From Anaerostipes hominis (ex Lee et al. 2021) (GTDB lineage: Bacteria > Bacillota > Clostridia > Lachnospirales > Lachnospiraceae), in contig NZ_NQOG01000010.1 of the NCBI RefSeq assembly GCF_002270485.1, positions 1-64,000 on the forward strand: DNA of 64,000 bases. Reading direction: 5' to 3'. The notes beneath the pieces were generated by a model. The model did no database searches. It worked only from the letters and a program-made list of their open reading frames with translations, and was not told the origin of the DNA. Positions 1 to 8,029 of the stretch are shown here, in pieces. Made by a program: the position numbers and the translations under genes. How positions within the stretch are numbered: the stretch's first letter is position 1; every line of letters begins with the position of its first letter.

Positions 1-7
1 GCCCACT

Positions 8-16
8 CACCTCCTC
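8..16 (-). promoter_or_regulatory. Strong Shine-Dalgarno of a leftward gene outside the window
   Basis: Read on the minus strand this stretch is CGAGGAGGTG, a near-perfect ribosome binding site. No start codon at normal spacing lies inside the window, so a divergent gene probably begins just beyond the left edge. A minus-strand TATACT at 26-31 and an inverted repeat TTTGTAG/CTACAAA at 21-27 and 41-47 could be its -10 box and operator. This is inference from about 50 bases. Confidence 0.35.
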
Positions 17-70
17 GTGATTTGTAGTATACCGAGTTCCCTACAAAGAAGAATTATAAAGAAAAAATAA

Positions 71-108
71 GCTCAGGGAAATATTTTCATAACGTTTTGT
101 GCCTGAGC
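71..108 (+). promoter_or_regulatory. Inverted repeat in the argS leader
   Basis: GCTCAGG at 71-77 is repeated in inverted form as CCTGAGC at 102-108, leaving a 24-nt loop. It sits just before the argS ribosome binding site at 115-120. It could be a leader hairpin or a protein-binding site. It is too short to be a T-box, and no T-box core sequence is visible. Confidence 0.3.
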
Positions 109-132
109 GAAGCGAAAGGAATGGATATAAAA

Positions 133-1824
133 ATGAAAGATAAGATAATTGATTTAATCACAGATTCTATTGAAGAATTGGACAGAGAGACAGTAAGCAG
201 AATTTTAGAAATACCTCCCCAGGAGAATATGGGCGATTTTGCATTCCCATGCTTTCAGCTGGCTAAGATTTTCCGCAAAGCTCCGAATATGATAGCAGAA
301 GAGGTAGCAGAAAGAATAAAGAAAACAGATTTTGTCTCTAAAGTTATGGCTATGGGTCCTTATGTAAATTTCTTTATTGACAGAACGATGTTTGTAAGTG
401 AGATGTTGAATCAGGTTTCTGTGGATAATTACGGCAGTTCTGAGATGGGATGCGGAAAAACTATCTGTATTGACTATTCTTCTCCGAATGTGGCAAAGAA
501 TTTTCATGTCGGTCATTTGAGGACCACTTTGATAGGCAATTCTATTTACCGTATTTATAAAAAGCTTGGTTATCGGGTCGAGAGAATCAATCATTTGGGT
601 GACTGGGGAACCCAGTTTGGAAAACTGATTGTGGCTTATAAAAAGTGGGGAAGCAAAGAGGCTGTAGAACAGAACGGTATTTCTGAACTGATGAAGATTT
701 ATGTAAAATTTCATGAAGAAGCAGAAAAAGACGATACTTTAAATGATGAGGCCCGGGCATGGTTTGTCAAAATGGAACAAGGTGATCAAGAAGCTCTTTC
801 CATTTGGGAGTGGTTTAAAGATATTAGTTTAATCGAATACAAAAGGATCTATGAACTTTTGAATGTGGATTTTGATTCTTATGCTGGTGAAAGTTTTTAT
901 AGGGACAAGACTTCTGCCGTGGTAGATGAGTTAAAGGAAAAAGGAATGCTGAAAGAAAGCGAAGGCGCTTTTATTGTTGATCTGGAAGAGTATGATATGA
1001 CTCCTTGTCTGATTATGAAAAAAGACGGAAGTTCTATTTATGCTACGAGGGATCTGGCTGCAATTTTTTACCGCAAAAAAACTTATGATTTTGAAAAATG
1101 TATTTATGTCACAGGTATGGAACAAAAACTTCACTTCGCACAGGTATTTAAAGTGGTGGAACTTATGGGGTATGAGTGGGCCAAAACAGATCTAATTCAT
1201 GTTCCTTATGGGTTGGTAAGTCTGGAAGGCGGAAAGCTTTCTACAAGAAGCGGAAATATTATTTATGCAGAAGATATTCTCCGTGAATCTGTATCAAAGA
1301 TCAAAGAAGTCATCAATGATAAAAATCCGGATCTTCAGGACAAAGACGAAGTTGCAAAGATGGTTGGTATTGGTGCTATCATTTTTAATGATCTTTATAA
1401 CCAGAGAATAAAGGATGTCACATTCAGCTGGGATAAGATTCATAGTTTTGACGGTGAGACAGGACCTTATGTTCAATACACTTATGCGCGTGCCGCCAGT
1501 GTTTTGAGAAAGACAGGGATAACGGATGTGCCTGAAGATATAGATCCTTCTTTATTGACAGACGTAGCATCAGTTTCTTTATTAAAAGAATTGATTCGTT
1601 TTCCAGAAGTCGTGAAGACAGCAGCTGAACGTCTGGAACCATCGGTTGTCGCAAGGTTCGTTATGTCGGTTGCCCAGGCATTCAATCATTTTTATCATGA
1701 AAATCAGTGCAATGTGGAAGATGAGAAACTCAAACGAGCAAGAGTTAAGTTAGTGATAATTGCAAAGAAAGCAATCAAAGATGGCCTTGATCTTCTTGGA
1801 ATGAAATGTCCGGAACAGATGTAG
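133..1824 (+). CDS. argS: Arginyl-tRNA synthetase
   Basis: Class I aminoacyl-tRNA synthetase that charges tRNA-Arg in the cytoplasm. The 563-aa product has an N-terminal Add-1-type domain and the HIGH-like motif FHVGHLR after SSPNVAKN. The second ATP-binding signature appears as GGKLSTRSGN. A C-terminal DALR-type anticodon-binding domain covers roughly the last 120 residues. The frame is open from a TTG at 97 with an in-frame ATG at 121, but AAAGGA at 115-120 directly abuts 121, so the ATG at 133 is the only start with workable spacing. Length matches bacterial ArgS (about 550-580 aa). It is monocistronic, ending in the terminator at 1845. Confidence 0.97.
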   Translation: MKDKIIDLITDSIEELDRETVSRILEIPPQENMGDFAFPCFQLAKIFRKAPNMIAEEVAERIKKTDFVSKVMAMGPYVNFFIDRTMFVSEMLNQVSVDNYGSSEMGCGKTICIDYSSPNVAKNFHVGHLRTTLIGNSIYRIYKKLGYRVERINHLGDWGTQFGKLIVAYKKWGSKEAVEQNGISELMKIYVKFHEEAEKDDTLNDEARAWFVKMEQGDQEALSIWEWFKDISLIEYKRIYELLNVDFDSYAGESFYRDKTSAVVDELKEKGMLKESEGAFIVDLEEYDMTPCLIMKKDGSSIYATRDLAAIFYRKKTYDFEKCIYVTGMEQKLHFAQVFKVVELMGYEWAKTDLIHVPYGLVSLEGGKLSTRSGNIIYAEDILRESVSKIKEVINDKNPDLQDKDEVAKMVGIGAIIFNDLYNQRIKDVTFSWDKIHSFDGETGPYVQYTYARAASVLRKTGITDVPEDIDPSLLTDVASVSLLKELIRFPEVVKTAAERLEPSVVARFVMSVAQAFNHFYHENQCNVEDEKLKRARVKLVIIAKKAIKDGLDLLGMKCPEQM

Positions 1825-1844
1825 TAAGAGTATAAAGTTGTTTG

Positions 1845-1879
1845 AAGCAGATATGAAATTTCATATCTGCTTTTTTGTT
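1845..1879 (+). terminator. Rho-independent terminator of argS
   Basis: Positions 1845-1872 form a perfect 28-base palindrome (14-bp arms AAGCAGATATGAAA/TTTCATATCTGCTT) followed by a T-rich run. The run merges directly into the first parS site. Confidence 0.85.
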
Positions 1880-1891
1880 TCACGTGAAACA
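1876..1891. other. parS centromere site 1 (perfect consensus)
   Basis: TGTTTCACGTGAAACA is the exact 16-bp palindrome bound by ParB/Spo0J in Firmicutes. It lies just upstream of parA-parB, where ParB nucleates and spreads. Such sites cluster near oriC, so the window is probably origin-proximal. Confidence 0.93.
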
Positions 1892-1909
1892 TTATTGTAC
1901 TTATTTTTA

Positions 1910-1925
1910 TGTTTTACGTGAAACA
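1910..1925. other. parS centromere site 2 (one mismatch)
   Basis: TGTTTTACGTGAAACA differs from the parS consensus at one base (C to T at 1915). Its centre lies 34 bp from that of the first site. The paired arrangement in the parA promoter region could also let ParB autoregulate the operon. Confidence 0.85.
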
Positions 1926-1947
1926 TATGGAAATGAAAAGTTGTAAG

Positions 1948-1956
1948 TGATATAAT
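1948..1956 (+). promoter_or_regulatory. Extended -10 promoter of parA-parB
   Basis: TGATATAAT carries a perfect -10 hexamer at 1951-1956 with an upstream TG. No good -35 is seen at 17 bp. The ribosome binding site AAAAGGAG follows at 1965-1971, before the ATG at 1982. Confidence 0.6.
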
Positions 1957-1981
1957 ATTTTTTAAAAGGAGAATATATAAT

Positions 1982-2755
1982 ATGGGAAGAATTATCGCAA
2001 TTGCTAACCAAAAGGGCGGCGTCGGAAAAACAACGACGGCGGTGAATCTTTCTGCTGCCCTGGCTGCTGCAGGAAAAAAGACACTCATCATAGATATGGA
2101 CCCTCAGGGAAATACAACAACCGGTCTGGGCTTGGACAAAAACAAATTAGAACATACAGTTTATGAAGTGATTTCAGATGAAATTACATTTGATGAATGT
2201 ATTTGTCCTGAAGTTTTTGAAAATTTGTCGCTGGCTCCGGCTAACCGTAATCTGGCAGGGGCAGAAATTGAACTGATGACTGTGGATCGGATGCAGTACA
2301 TACTAAAAGAGAAACTTCAGCCGACTGTGGAAAACTATGAGTTTATTATCATAGACTGTCCGCCTGCCCTGGGAATGCTCACAGTTAATGCTATGACGGC
2401 TGCGGATACCGTAATTGTACCGATTCAATGTGAATTTTATGCTTTGGACGGATTGACCCAGTTAATGTATACCATTGAATTGATACAAAAGAGTCTCAAT
2501 CCTGATTTGGAAATTGAGGGAGCGGTATTTACCATGTATGATGCCAGAACGAATTTATCGCTGCAAGTTGTGGAAAATGTAAAATCATATTTGAACCAAA
2601 ATATTTATAAGACAATTATTCCGAGAAATGTGCGTTTGGCAGAGGCACCTAGCCATGGACTTCCAATTAATCTGTATGATCCTAAATCAGTCGGTGCAGA
2701 GAGCTATCAGATGTTGGCAGAAGAGGTAATTGCAAACGGAGGAAAAGAGGAATGA
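1982..2755 (+). CDS. parA: Chromosome partitioning ATPase ParA/Soj
   Basis: ParA-family MinD-like ATPase of 257 aa that works with ParB in chromosome segregation and control of replication initiation. The deviant Walker A motif KGGVGKTT is at residues 10-17, followed by IDMDPQGN (Walker A') and IIIDCPPALG (Walker B). The start has a good ribosome binding site and a -10 box. The stop overlaps the parB start by four bases (ATGA), implying translational coupling. Two parS sites lie immediately upstream, the usual chromosomal layout. Confidence 0.96.
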   Translation: MGRIIAIANQKGGVGKTTTAVNLSAALAAAGKKTLIIDMDPQGNTTTGLGLDKNKLEHTVYEVISDEITFDECICPEVFENLSLAPANRNLAGAEIELMTVDRMQYILKEKLQPTVENYEFIIIDCPPALGMLTVNAMTAADTVIVPIQCEFYALDGLTQLMYTIELIQKSLNPDLEIEGAVFTMYDARTNLSLQVVENVKSYLNQNIYKTIIPRNVRLAEAPSHGLPINLYDPKSVGAESYQMLAEEVIANGGKEE

Positions 2756-3645
2756 CGACGAAAAAGAAAACAGGATTGGGACGGGGATTGAATACACTGA
2801 TACCAAGTGCTCCCGCCAAAGATGCCGAATCAGAGAAGATTTTAAAAAAAGAGGAGCAGATAAAATCGGAGATTATGGTACCGATACTGAAAGTAGAACC
2901 AAATCCAGATCAGCCCAGGAGACAGTTCGATGAAGACTCTCTTCAGGAGCTGGCAGATTCGATCAAGCAGTATGGAATTCTTCAGCCGCTAATCGTAAAA
3001 AAACACGAAAAATTTTATGAGATTATTGCGGGAGAGAGAAGATGGAGAGCGGCCAAACTGGCGGGCTTAAAGGAAGTGCCGGTACTAATCAGAGATTATG
3101 CAGAAAATGAAATAGTAGAAATTGCACTGATCGAAAATATTCAAAGAGAAGATTTAAATCCTATCGAAGAAGCGTTGGCCTACAAAAGGCTTATGGAAGA
3201 ATTCTCGCTGAAGCAGGACCAGGTGGCAGCCAAAGTTTCAAAAAGCCGTGTTGCCATCACGAATTCACTGAGACTTTTAAAGCTGGATCAGAGAGTCCAA
3301 AATTTGCTGTCGGAAGAAATGATCACTACGGGGCATGCCCGTGCGCTTCTGGCAATCGATGATCCCGATCAGCAGTATGAGACTGCGATGAAAGTTTTCG
3401 ATGAAAAACTCAGTGTCAGAGAGATTGAAAAGCTTGTAAAACAAATGTCAAAGAAAAAGAAGGAAACTCCTAAAGAGGAGGATAAAATTCAGGAATATCT
3501 GTTTGCCAATATAGAAGAATCCTTGAAACAGGCACTCGGCAGTAAAGTGAATATAAAGAATCGAAATAACAAAGGAAAGATTGAGATAGAGTATTACTCA
3601 AAAGAAGAACTGGACCGTTTAGTAGATATGCTGAGAACGTTATAG
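2752..3645 (+). CDS. parB: ParB/Spo0J CTPase, parS-binding protein
   Basis: A 297-aa ParB that loads onto parS as a CTP-dependent sliding clamp. The N-terminal CTP-binding domain shows GERRWRAAKLAG and ENIQREDLNPIEEA. A helix-turn-helix follows (QVAAKVSKSRVAITNSLRLL), and a C-terminal dimerisation segment ends in a Lys/Glu-rich region. A basic N-terminal tail (KKKTGLGRGLNTLIPS) is the usual ParA-stimulating peptide. It overlaps parA by four bases and is followed 10 bp later by the DUF4446 gene. Confidence 0.96.
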   Translation: MTTKKKTGLGRGLNTLIPSAPAKDAESEKILKKEEQIKSEIMVPILKVEPNPDQPRRQFDEDSLQELADSIKQYGILQPLIVKKHEKFYEIIAGERRWRAAKLAGLKEVPVLIRDYAENEIVEIALIENIQREDLNPIEEALAYKRLMEEFSLKQDQVAAKVSKSRVAITNSLRLLKLDQRVQNLLSEEMITTGHARALLAIDDPDQQYETAMKVFDEKLSVREIEKLVKQMSKKKKETPKEEDKIQEYLFANIEESLKQALGSKVNIKNRNNKGKIEIEYYSKEELDRLVDMLRTL

Positions 3646-3655
3646 GAGGAATAAA

Positions 3656-4153
3656 ATGACAACAGGTATTACAATTTTTGGGATTGACTTATTTTATATT
3701 TTATGTGGTTTGGCCGGCGTATGTGCCCTGGCATTACTGCTGATTGTTGTTTTGTTGGTGAAGACCAGCAGCTTAAAAAAGAAGTACCGCATGTTTATGA
3801 AGGGGGAAAATGGAAAGTCCCTTGAAAAGACTTTTGTAAAACATTTTGATGAATTGGAAAGAATTGAAGAGAATCATAAAATACTTGATGAAGAAATGGG
3901 AAGACTGAAAGATAAGCTTCAATTATCATATTCCAAAATGCAGGTTTTAAAATATAATGCATTTAAAGAGATGGGCGGAGAGACGAGTTTCGCGATTGCA
4001 CTTTTGGATCACAGGAACAATGGAATCGTATTGAATGCCATGAGCAACCGCTACGGAAGTTATATGTATGTAAAAGAAATTAAAGAGGGCCGTTCAGAGG
4101 TGGCGCTTTCAAAGGAAGAGCAGATTGTGTTGGAAGATTGTATGAATAAATAA
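3656..4153 (+). CDS. DUF4446 family membrane-anchored protein
   Basis: A 165-aa protein with one N-terminal membrane segment (about residues 12-35), then a positively charged and helical region (about 40-100) likely to form a coiled coil. A conserved-looking C-terminal module contains FKEMGGETSFAIALLDHRNNGIVL. This pattern and the position directly after parB match the DUF4446 family of Firmicutes, whose function is not established. The membrane anchor and parB linkage invite a role in chromosome positioning, but that is only inference. It has a good ribosome binding site (AGGAGGA). Confidence 0.85.
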   Translation: MTTGITIFGIDLFYILCGLAGVCALALLLIVVLLVKTSSLKKKYRMFMKGENGKSLEKTFVKHFDELERIEENHKILDEEMGRLKDKLQLSYSKMQVLKYNAFKEMGGETSFAIALLDHRNNGIVLNAMSNRYGSYMYVKEIKEGRSEVALSKEEQIVLEDCMNK

Positions 4154-4171
4154 ATATATCAGGAGGAAGTC

Positions 4172-5449
4172 ATGTTAGATATTAAATTTGTGAGAGAAAA
4201 CCCGGAAGCAGTAAAACAGAACATTAAAAATAAGTTCCAGGACCGTAAACTGCCTCTGGTAGATGAAGTTTTAGAATTAGATGAAAAAAACAGGGAGATC
4301 AAACAGGAAGTACAGTCTCTGAGAGCCAACAGGAATAAGATTTCCAAACAGATTGGCGGATTGATGGCACAGGGAAAAAAGGAAGAAGCGGAACAGCTGA
4401 AACAGGAAGTGTCAAATCAGGCCGGCAGGATTGAGGAACTGACAGAGGAAGAAAAAGAAGTAGAAGAAAAAATCTTAAAAATCATGATGACAATTCCGAA
4501 TATCATTGATCCTTCAGTGCCGATTGGAAAAGATGACAGTGAAAATGTAGAGATCGAGAAATTCGGAGAGCCGGTTGTTCCTGACTTTGAGATTCCTTAT
4601 CACACGGAAATTATGGAAAAATTCAGCGGTATTGATCTCGACAGCGCAAGAAAAGTGGCAGGCCAGGGATTTTATTATTTGATGGGAGATATTGCGAGGC
4701 TTCATTCCGCAGTCATATCTTATGCCCGTGATTTTATGATCAATAGAGGGTTTACTTATTGTGTGCCGCCGTTTATGATCAGAAGCAATGTAGTGACCGG
4801 TGTCATGAGTTTTGACGAGATGGATGCCATGATGTATAAGATCGAAGGAGAAGACCTGTATCTGATTGGAACGAGCGAACACTCCATGATTGGTAAATTT
4901 ATTGATACAATGATCCGGGAAGAAGAACTTCCAAAGACTCTGACAAGTTATTCTCCATGTTTCCGAAAGGAAAAAGGAGCTCATGGACTGGAAGAGAGGG
5001 GAGTTTACAGAATCCATCAGTTTGAAAAACAGGAAATGATCGTTGTATGTAAACCGGAAGAAAGTATGGACTGGTACGAAAAATTGTGGAAAAACACTGT
5101 AGATTTGTTCCGATCTCTGGATATCCCGGTCCGGACATTAGAGTGCTGTTCCGGAGATCTGGCTGATCTCAAAGTAAAATCAGTAGATGTAGAGGCATGG
5201 TCTCCGCGCCAGAAAAAATACTTTGAGGTGGGAAGCTGTTCTAATCTCGGAGATGCACAGGCACGGAGATTAAAGATCCGTGTTAATGGAGAAGACGGCA
5301 AGTACTTCGCGCATACATTGAACAACACGGTCGTTGCGCCGCCTCGGATGCTGATTGCATTTTTGGAGAATAATCTTCAGGCAGACGGCAGTGTGAAGAT
5401 ACCGGAGGCACTTCAGCCTTATATGGGCGGAATGAAAGTCATTCAGTAA
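4172..5449 (+). CDS. serS: Seryl-tRNA synthetase
   Basis: Class II synthetase of 425 aa that charges tRNA-Ser. The N-terminal 100 residues form the long antiparallel coiled coil that holds the tRNA variable arm (rich in KQEVQSLRANRNKISKQ-type heptads). The catalytic core has motif 2 (FRKEKGAHGLEERGVYRIHQ) and motif 3 (NNTVVAPPRMLIAFLENN). Motif 2 departs from the textbook E. coli form (sEaGsaGrDTrG), so this may belong to a divergent SerRS subgroup. It follows the DUF4446 gene by 18 bp and precedes the two-component genes by 10 bp. Confidence 0.95.
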   Translation: MLDIKFVRENPEAVKQNIKNKFQDRKLPLVDEVLELDEKNREIKQEVQSLRANRNKISKQIGGLMAQGKKEEAEQLKQEVSNQAGRIEELTEEEKEVEEKILKIMMTIPNIIDPSVPIGKDDSENVEIEKFGEPVVPDFEIPYHTEIMEKFSGIDLDSARKVAGQGFYYLMGDIARLHSAVISYARDFMINRGFTYCVPPFMIRSNVVTGVMSFDEMDAMMYKIEGEDLYLIGTSEHSMIGKFIDTMIREEELPKTLTSYSPCFRKEKGAHGLEERGVYRIHQFEKQEMIVVCKPEESMDWYEKLWKNTVDLFRSLDIPVRTLECCSGDLADLKVKSVDVEAWSPRQKKYFEVGSCSNLGDAQARRLKIRVNGEDGKYFAHTLNNTVVAPPRMLIAFLENNLQADGSVKIPEALQPYMGGMKVIQ

Positions 5450-5459
5450 AGGATTTTAT

Positions 5460-6131
5460 ATGGAAAAAGCAAAGATTATTTTAGTGGAAGATAATCAGAA
5501 GATCCAAAAAGAACTCTGTGAGTTTCTGGGAAGATATGATTATGAGACAAAAGCACTCAATAACTTTGAAAATATAGTGGAAGATATCTTGAAGGAAGGG
5601 GCTGACCTGGTCCTTCTGGATATCAATCTTCCTGTGTACGACGGATATTATATATGCCGTGCGGTCAGAGAAAAATCGGATGTCCCGATCATCGTCGTCA
5701 CAAGCAGAGACAGCGAGATGGACGAGCTCATGAGCATGAATCTGGGAGCCGATGATTTTATTTCTAAGCCATATAATACGCAGATTCTTGTGGCCCGGAT
5801 ATCTTCTCTGCTCAAGCGCACAAAGCATGTGAAAGAAGACTGGCAGATCACCCATAAAGGACTTTTGATTAATTTGTCAAACAGTACGGCATGCCACGGA
5901 GAAGAGCAGATAGAACTGAGCAAAAATGAATTGAAGATACTGTCTGTACTTATGAAGCATAAAGAGGAGATCGTATCCAGAGATAATCTGATGGAAGAAC
6001 TGTGGCAGTCCAATGAATTTGTGGATGACAACACACTGACGGTAAATATCAACAGGCTCAGAAAGAAACTGGATTCCATCGGGCTTGCCGATTATATTGT
6101 CACAAAGAGAGGGCAGGGGTATCTTGTATGA
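5460..6131 (+). CDS. OmpR-family response regulator, BceR type
   Basis: A 223-aa regulator with an N-terminal receiver domain. Asp54 in LVLLDINLPVYDG is the probable phosphoacceptor, Asp10/Asp11 form the acidic pocket, and the switch lysine lies in FISKPYN. The C-terminal winged helix ends in LRKKLDSIGLADYIVTKRGQGY. It overlaps the kinase gene by four bases. The pair resembles BceRS systems that sense cell-wall antibiotics together with a BceAB transporter, and such a transporter lies downstream at 8030. The BceR-like operator at 7930 is its likely target. Confidence 0.9.
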   Translation: MEKAKIILVEDNQKIQKELCEFLGRYDYETKALNNFENIVEDILKEGADLVLLDINLPVYDGYYICRAVREKSDVPIIVVTSRDSEMDELMSMNLGADDFISKPYNTQILVARISSLLKRTKHVKEDWQITHKGLLINLSNSTACHGEEQIELSKNELKILSVLMKHKEEIVSRDNLMEELWQSNEFVDDNTLTVNINRLRKKLDSIGLADYIVTKRGQGYLV

Positions 6132-7135
6132 GCTTCAGGGCATATTTAAGAGATAAGTCATTATTTTTCGGACTTCAAATATTTTATTTGGCTTTTCTTG
6201 TATGGATGCTGAATCTGTTCCACGCCACAACCTTTGCTATTATTTACCTGCTTTGCCTGTACTTTATTCTTATGGTTCTTGCACTGGGAAATGAATATTT
6301 TAAGAAAAAACGTTTTTATGAGACGGCACTGGAAAGTATGGATTCCTTAGATAAAAAATTCATGCTGCCAGAGCTTCTTGACAGGCCCGATTTTACAGAG
6401 GGGAAAATATTTTATGACTGTCTGTCGCAGACCAATAAATCTATGAGCGATGAGGTGGCAGAGTATAAGATCTCTGCCCAGGATTACAGAGAGTATGTAG
6501 AAATGTGGATTCATGAAGTGAAGACTCCCATCGCCGCTTCCAGGCTGATGATAGAAAATAATCCGTCTGAGGTAACAAAAAATATCAGCGAAGAACTGGA
6601 GGAAGTGGAATACTATCTTGAACAGGCACTGTATTATTCCAGAAGCAACGGAGTAGAGAAGGACTATATTGTAAAACGTATGAATCTTAATTCTATGGTT
6701 CAGGAACTGATCCGCAGTAACTCAAAGATTCTGATCCAGTCAAAGGTAAAGGTAAGCCTTGAAAATCTGTATTATGATGTTTATACAGATGAAAAATGGA
6801 TGTCATTTATTTTAAAGCAGGTGCTGATCAATGCAGTAAAGTACCGCAAAGATCATCCTGAAATTCAGTTTACGGCAGTGGACGAAAAGGAACAGGTACA
6901 GCTTTTTATAAAGGATAACGGTATCGGAATATCAGGGAAAGATCTTCCGAGAGTCATGGAAAAGGGTTATACAGGGACCACAGGAAGGAAGTATGCCAAA
7001 TCCACGGGAATGGGATTGTATCTTTGCAAAAAGCTCTCAGATAAGCTTGGGATTGGATTTGCTGTCCGGTCAAAAGAAGGAGAAGGAACACAGATAAAAA
7101 TAACATTTCCAAAAAATTCATTTGTTTATATGTAA
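6128..7135 (+). CDS. Intramembrane-sensing histidine kinase, BceS type
   Basis: A 335-aa kinase with two closely spaced N-terminal membrane helices (about residues 12-30 and 34-54) and almost no extracellular loop. This is the hallmark of intramembrane-sensing kinases that rely on their ABC transporter for input. The phosphorylated His129 lies in EMWIHEVKTP. The ATPase domain shows an N box around VLINAVKYRK, then DNGIGI and GMGLYLCKK. It is coupled to the regulator gene by a four-base overlap and ends before the terminator at 7173. Confidence 0.92.
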   Translation: MSFRAYLRDKSLFFGLQIFYLAFLVWMLNLFHATTFAIIYLLCLYFILMVLALGNEYFKKKRFYETALESMDSLDKKFMLPELLDRPDFTEGKIFYDCLSQTNKSMSDEVAEYKISAQDYREYVEMWIHEVKTPIAASRLMIENNPSEVTKNISEELEEVEYYLEQALYYSRSNGVEKDYIVKRMNLNSMVQELIRSNSKILIQSKVKVSLENLYYDVYTDEKWMSFILKQVLINAVKYRKDHPEIQFTAVDEKEQVQLFIKDNGIGISGKDLPRVMEKGYTGTTGRKYAKSTGMGLYLCKKLSDKLGIGFAVRSKEGEGTQIKITFPKNSFVYM

Positions 7136-7172
7136 GATACCAGGGTCAAAATACCCAACCTCTATGTAAAAC

Positions 7173-7204
7173 AAAACCGCTGCACACGTGGATGTCAGCG
7201 GTTT
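7173..7204. terminator. Bidirectional terminator
   Basis: AAAACCGCTG (7173-7182) pairs with CAGCGGTTTT (7195-7204). A T-rich run follows on the plus strand, and the minus strand has an equivalent run. It separates the kinase gene from the leftward gene ending at 7209. Confidence 0.8.
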
Positions 7205-7208
7205 TATT

Positions 7209-7421
7209 TTATTCAGGATCATGTTCGTCTGTATTTGGACAGTCTTCGATATTCATTACCGGCGGACGGAATGGATACAGCTGTTCATAGGATTCCATCT
7301 CCGCATCGGATACTGGTTTTGCAGGAATCAGTCCGGTGCAGTCGGTAGTAGAACAGGTAGAACACATGTCAAAAATATTTTCGTCGATCTCTTCATTGGT
7401 CAGCTCTTTTTTCTTTTTCAT
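7209..7421 (-). CDS. Small Cys-containing protein of unknown function
   Basis: A 70-aa acidic protein whose family I do not recognise. It starts with a Lys-rich stretch (MKKKKELTNEE) and has Cys20, Cys23 and Cys28 (DMCSTCSTTDCTG) plus Cys61. This spacing could hold a metal or cluster, or form disulfides. A Pro-rich segment (YPFRPPV) and an acidic tail follow. The start at 7421 is chosen because AAGGAGG on the minus strand sits nine bases upstream; an ATG at 7448 has no such site. It sits between a BceRS pair and its transporter, transcribed oppositely, next to a cupin gene. There is no signal peptide or membrane segment. Confidence 0.7.
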   Translation of the reverse strand: MKKKKELTNEEIDENIFDMCSTCSTTDCTGLIPAKPVSDAEMESYEQLYPFRPPVMNIEDCPNTDEHDPE

Positions 7422-7503
7422 GACATCAACCTCCTTATTGAGATACAATTAGTATGGTTGGTCTATGAAAAAAATATCATTCAAGAAGATTTTTCTAAAT
7501 TTT

Positions 7504-7854
7504 TTACTTGTCTAACAATATTAACGCAATGATTTCTAAGTCTGTGTCACCGATATTTTCAATGCCGTGACCGCATCCGCTCATAGTGTATGTAGTATCC
7601 CCTTCATTAACTTCATATTCGGTACCGTTGTCATTGTACATGCCTTTTCCGGCTAAAATATGATAGGCTTCTCCTTCATTCTCGTGGACATGGTATCCGA
7701 AGGAACATCCCGGAGGGATGATGATCTTGCCGAACAGACGACTGCTGTCTTTCATCTCTTCATTTGTAAGAAAAGCAGTCTTCCGGATCGTTCCTTTGCC
7801 TCCCCGTGCATTTTCTACGCTCTCATACTTTACATCTTCATTTTTTAAATACAT
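7504..7854 (-). CDS. Single-domain cupin protein
   Basis: A 116-aa cupin. Motif 1 is PPGCSFGYHVHENEGEAYHI, with His55, His57 and Glu62 or Glu60 as likely metal ligands. Motif 2 contains GDTTYTMSGCGHGIEN with His96. Proteins of this size and motif usually bind a small ligand or metal and may be isomerases, dioxygenases or sensors; the substrate cannot be read from the sequence. A clear ribosome binding site (CGGAGGT on the minus strand) precedes the ATG. The gene shares orientation with the small Cys protein, 82 bp apart. Confidence 0.88.
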   Translation of the reverse strand: MYLKNEDVKYESVENARGGKGTIRKTAFLTNEEMKDSSRLFGKIIIPPGCSFGYHVHENEGEAYHILAGKGMYNDNGTEYEVNEGDTTYTMSGCGHGIENIGDTDLEIIALILLDK

Positions 7855-7929
7855 AGCTTTACCTCCGTTTTTCTTGGTTATAGTATCAGTATAGAGGATA
7901 GCTTTTTAAATTACAATCAAAATAGAAAG

Positions 7930-7943
7930 TGACAAAAGTGTAA
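7930..7943. promoter_or_regulatory. BceR-like operator upstream of the ABC transporter
   Basis: TGACA-AAAG-TGTAA matches the TNACA-N4-TGTAA pattern reported for BceR-like regulators in Firmicutes. It lies about 87 bp before the ATP-binding gene. A -10 box TATAGT is at 7988-7993 with a poor -35 (TGGATA, 7965-7970), as expected of an activator-dependent promoter. Confidence 0.65.
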
Positions 7944-8029
7944 GCTTGCTGTAAGGAAGTTCGATGGATAGAGTGCACAGACAGTGATATAGTAAGGATA
8001 ACATAAAGAAAGCAAAGGAGAATTGGGAT

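Noticed and set aside
1-132. T-box riboswitch before argS
   Set aside because: The leader is under 135 bases and shows neither the AGGGTGG-type core nor an antiterminator/terminator pair.
4514-5328. Long minus-strand open frames opposite serS
   Set aside because: They are shadows of a strongly supported gene, have no ribosome binding sites and give unusual protein composition.
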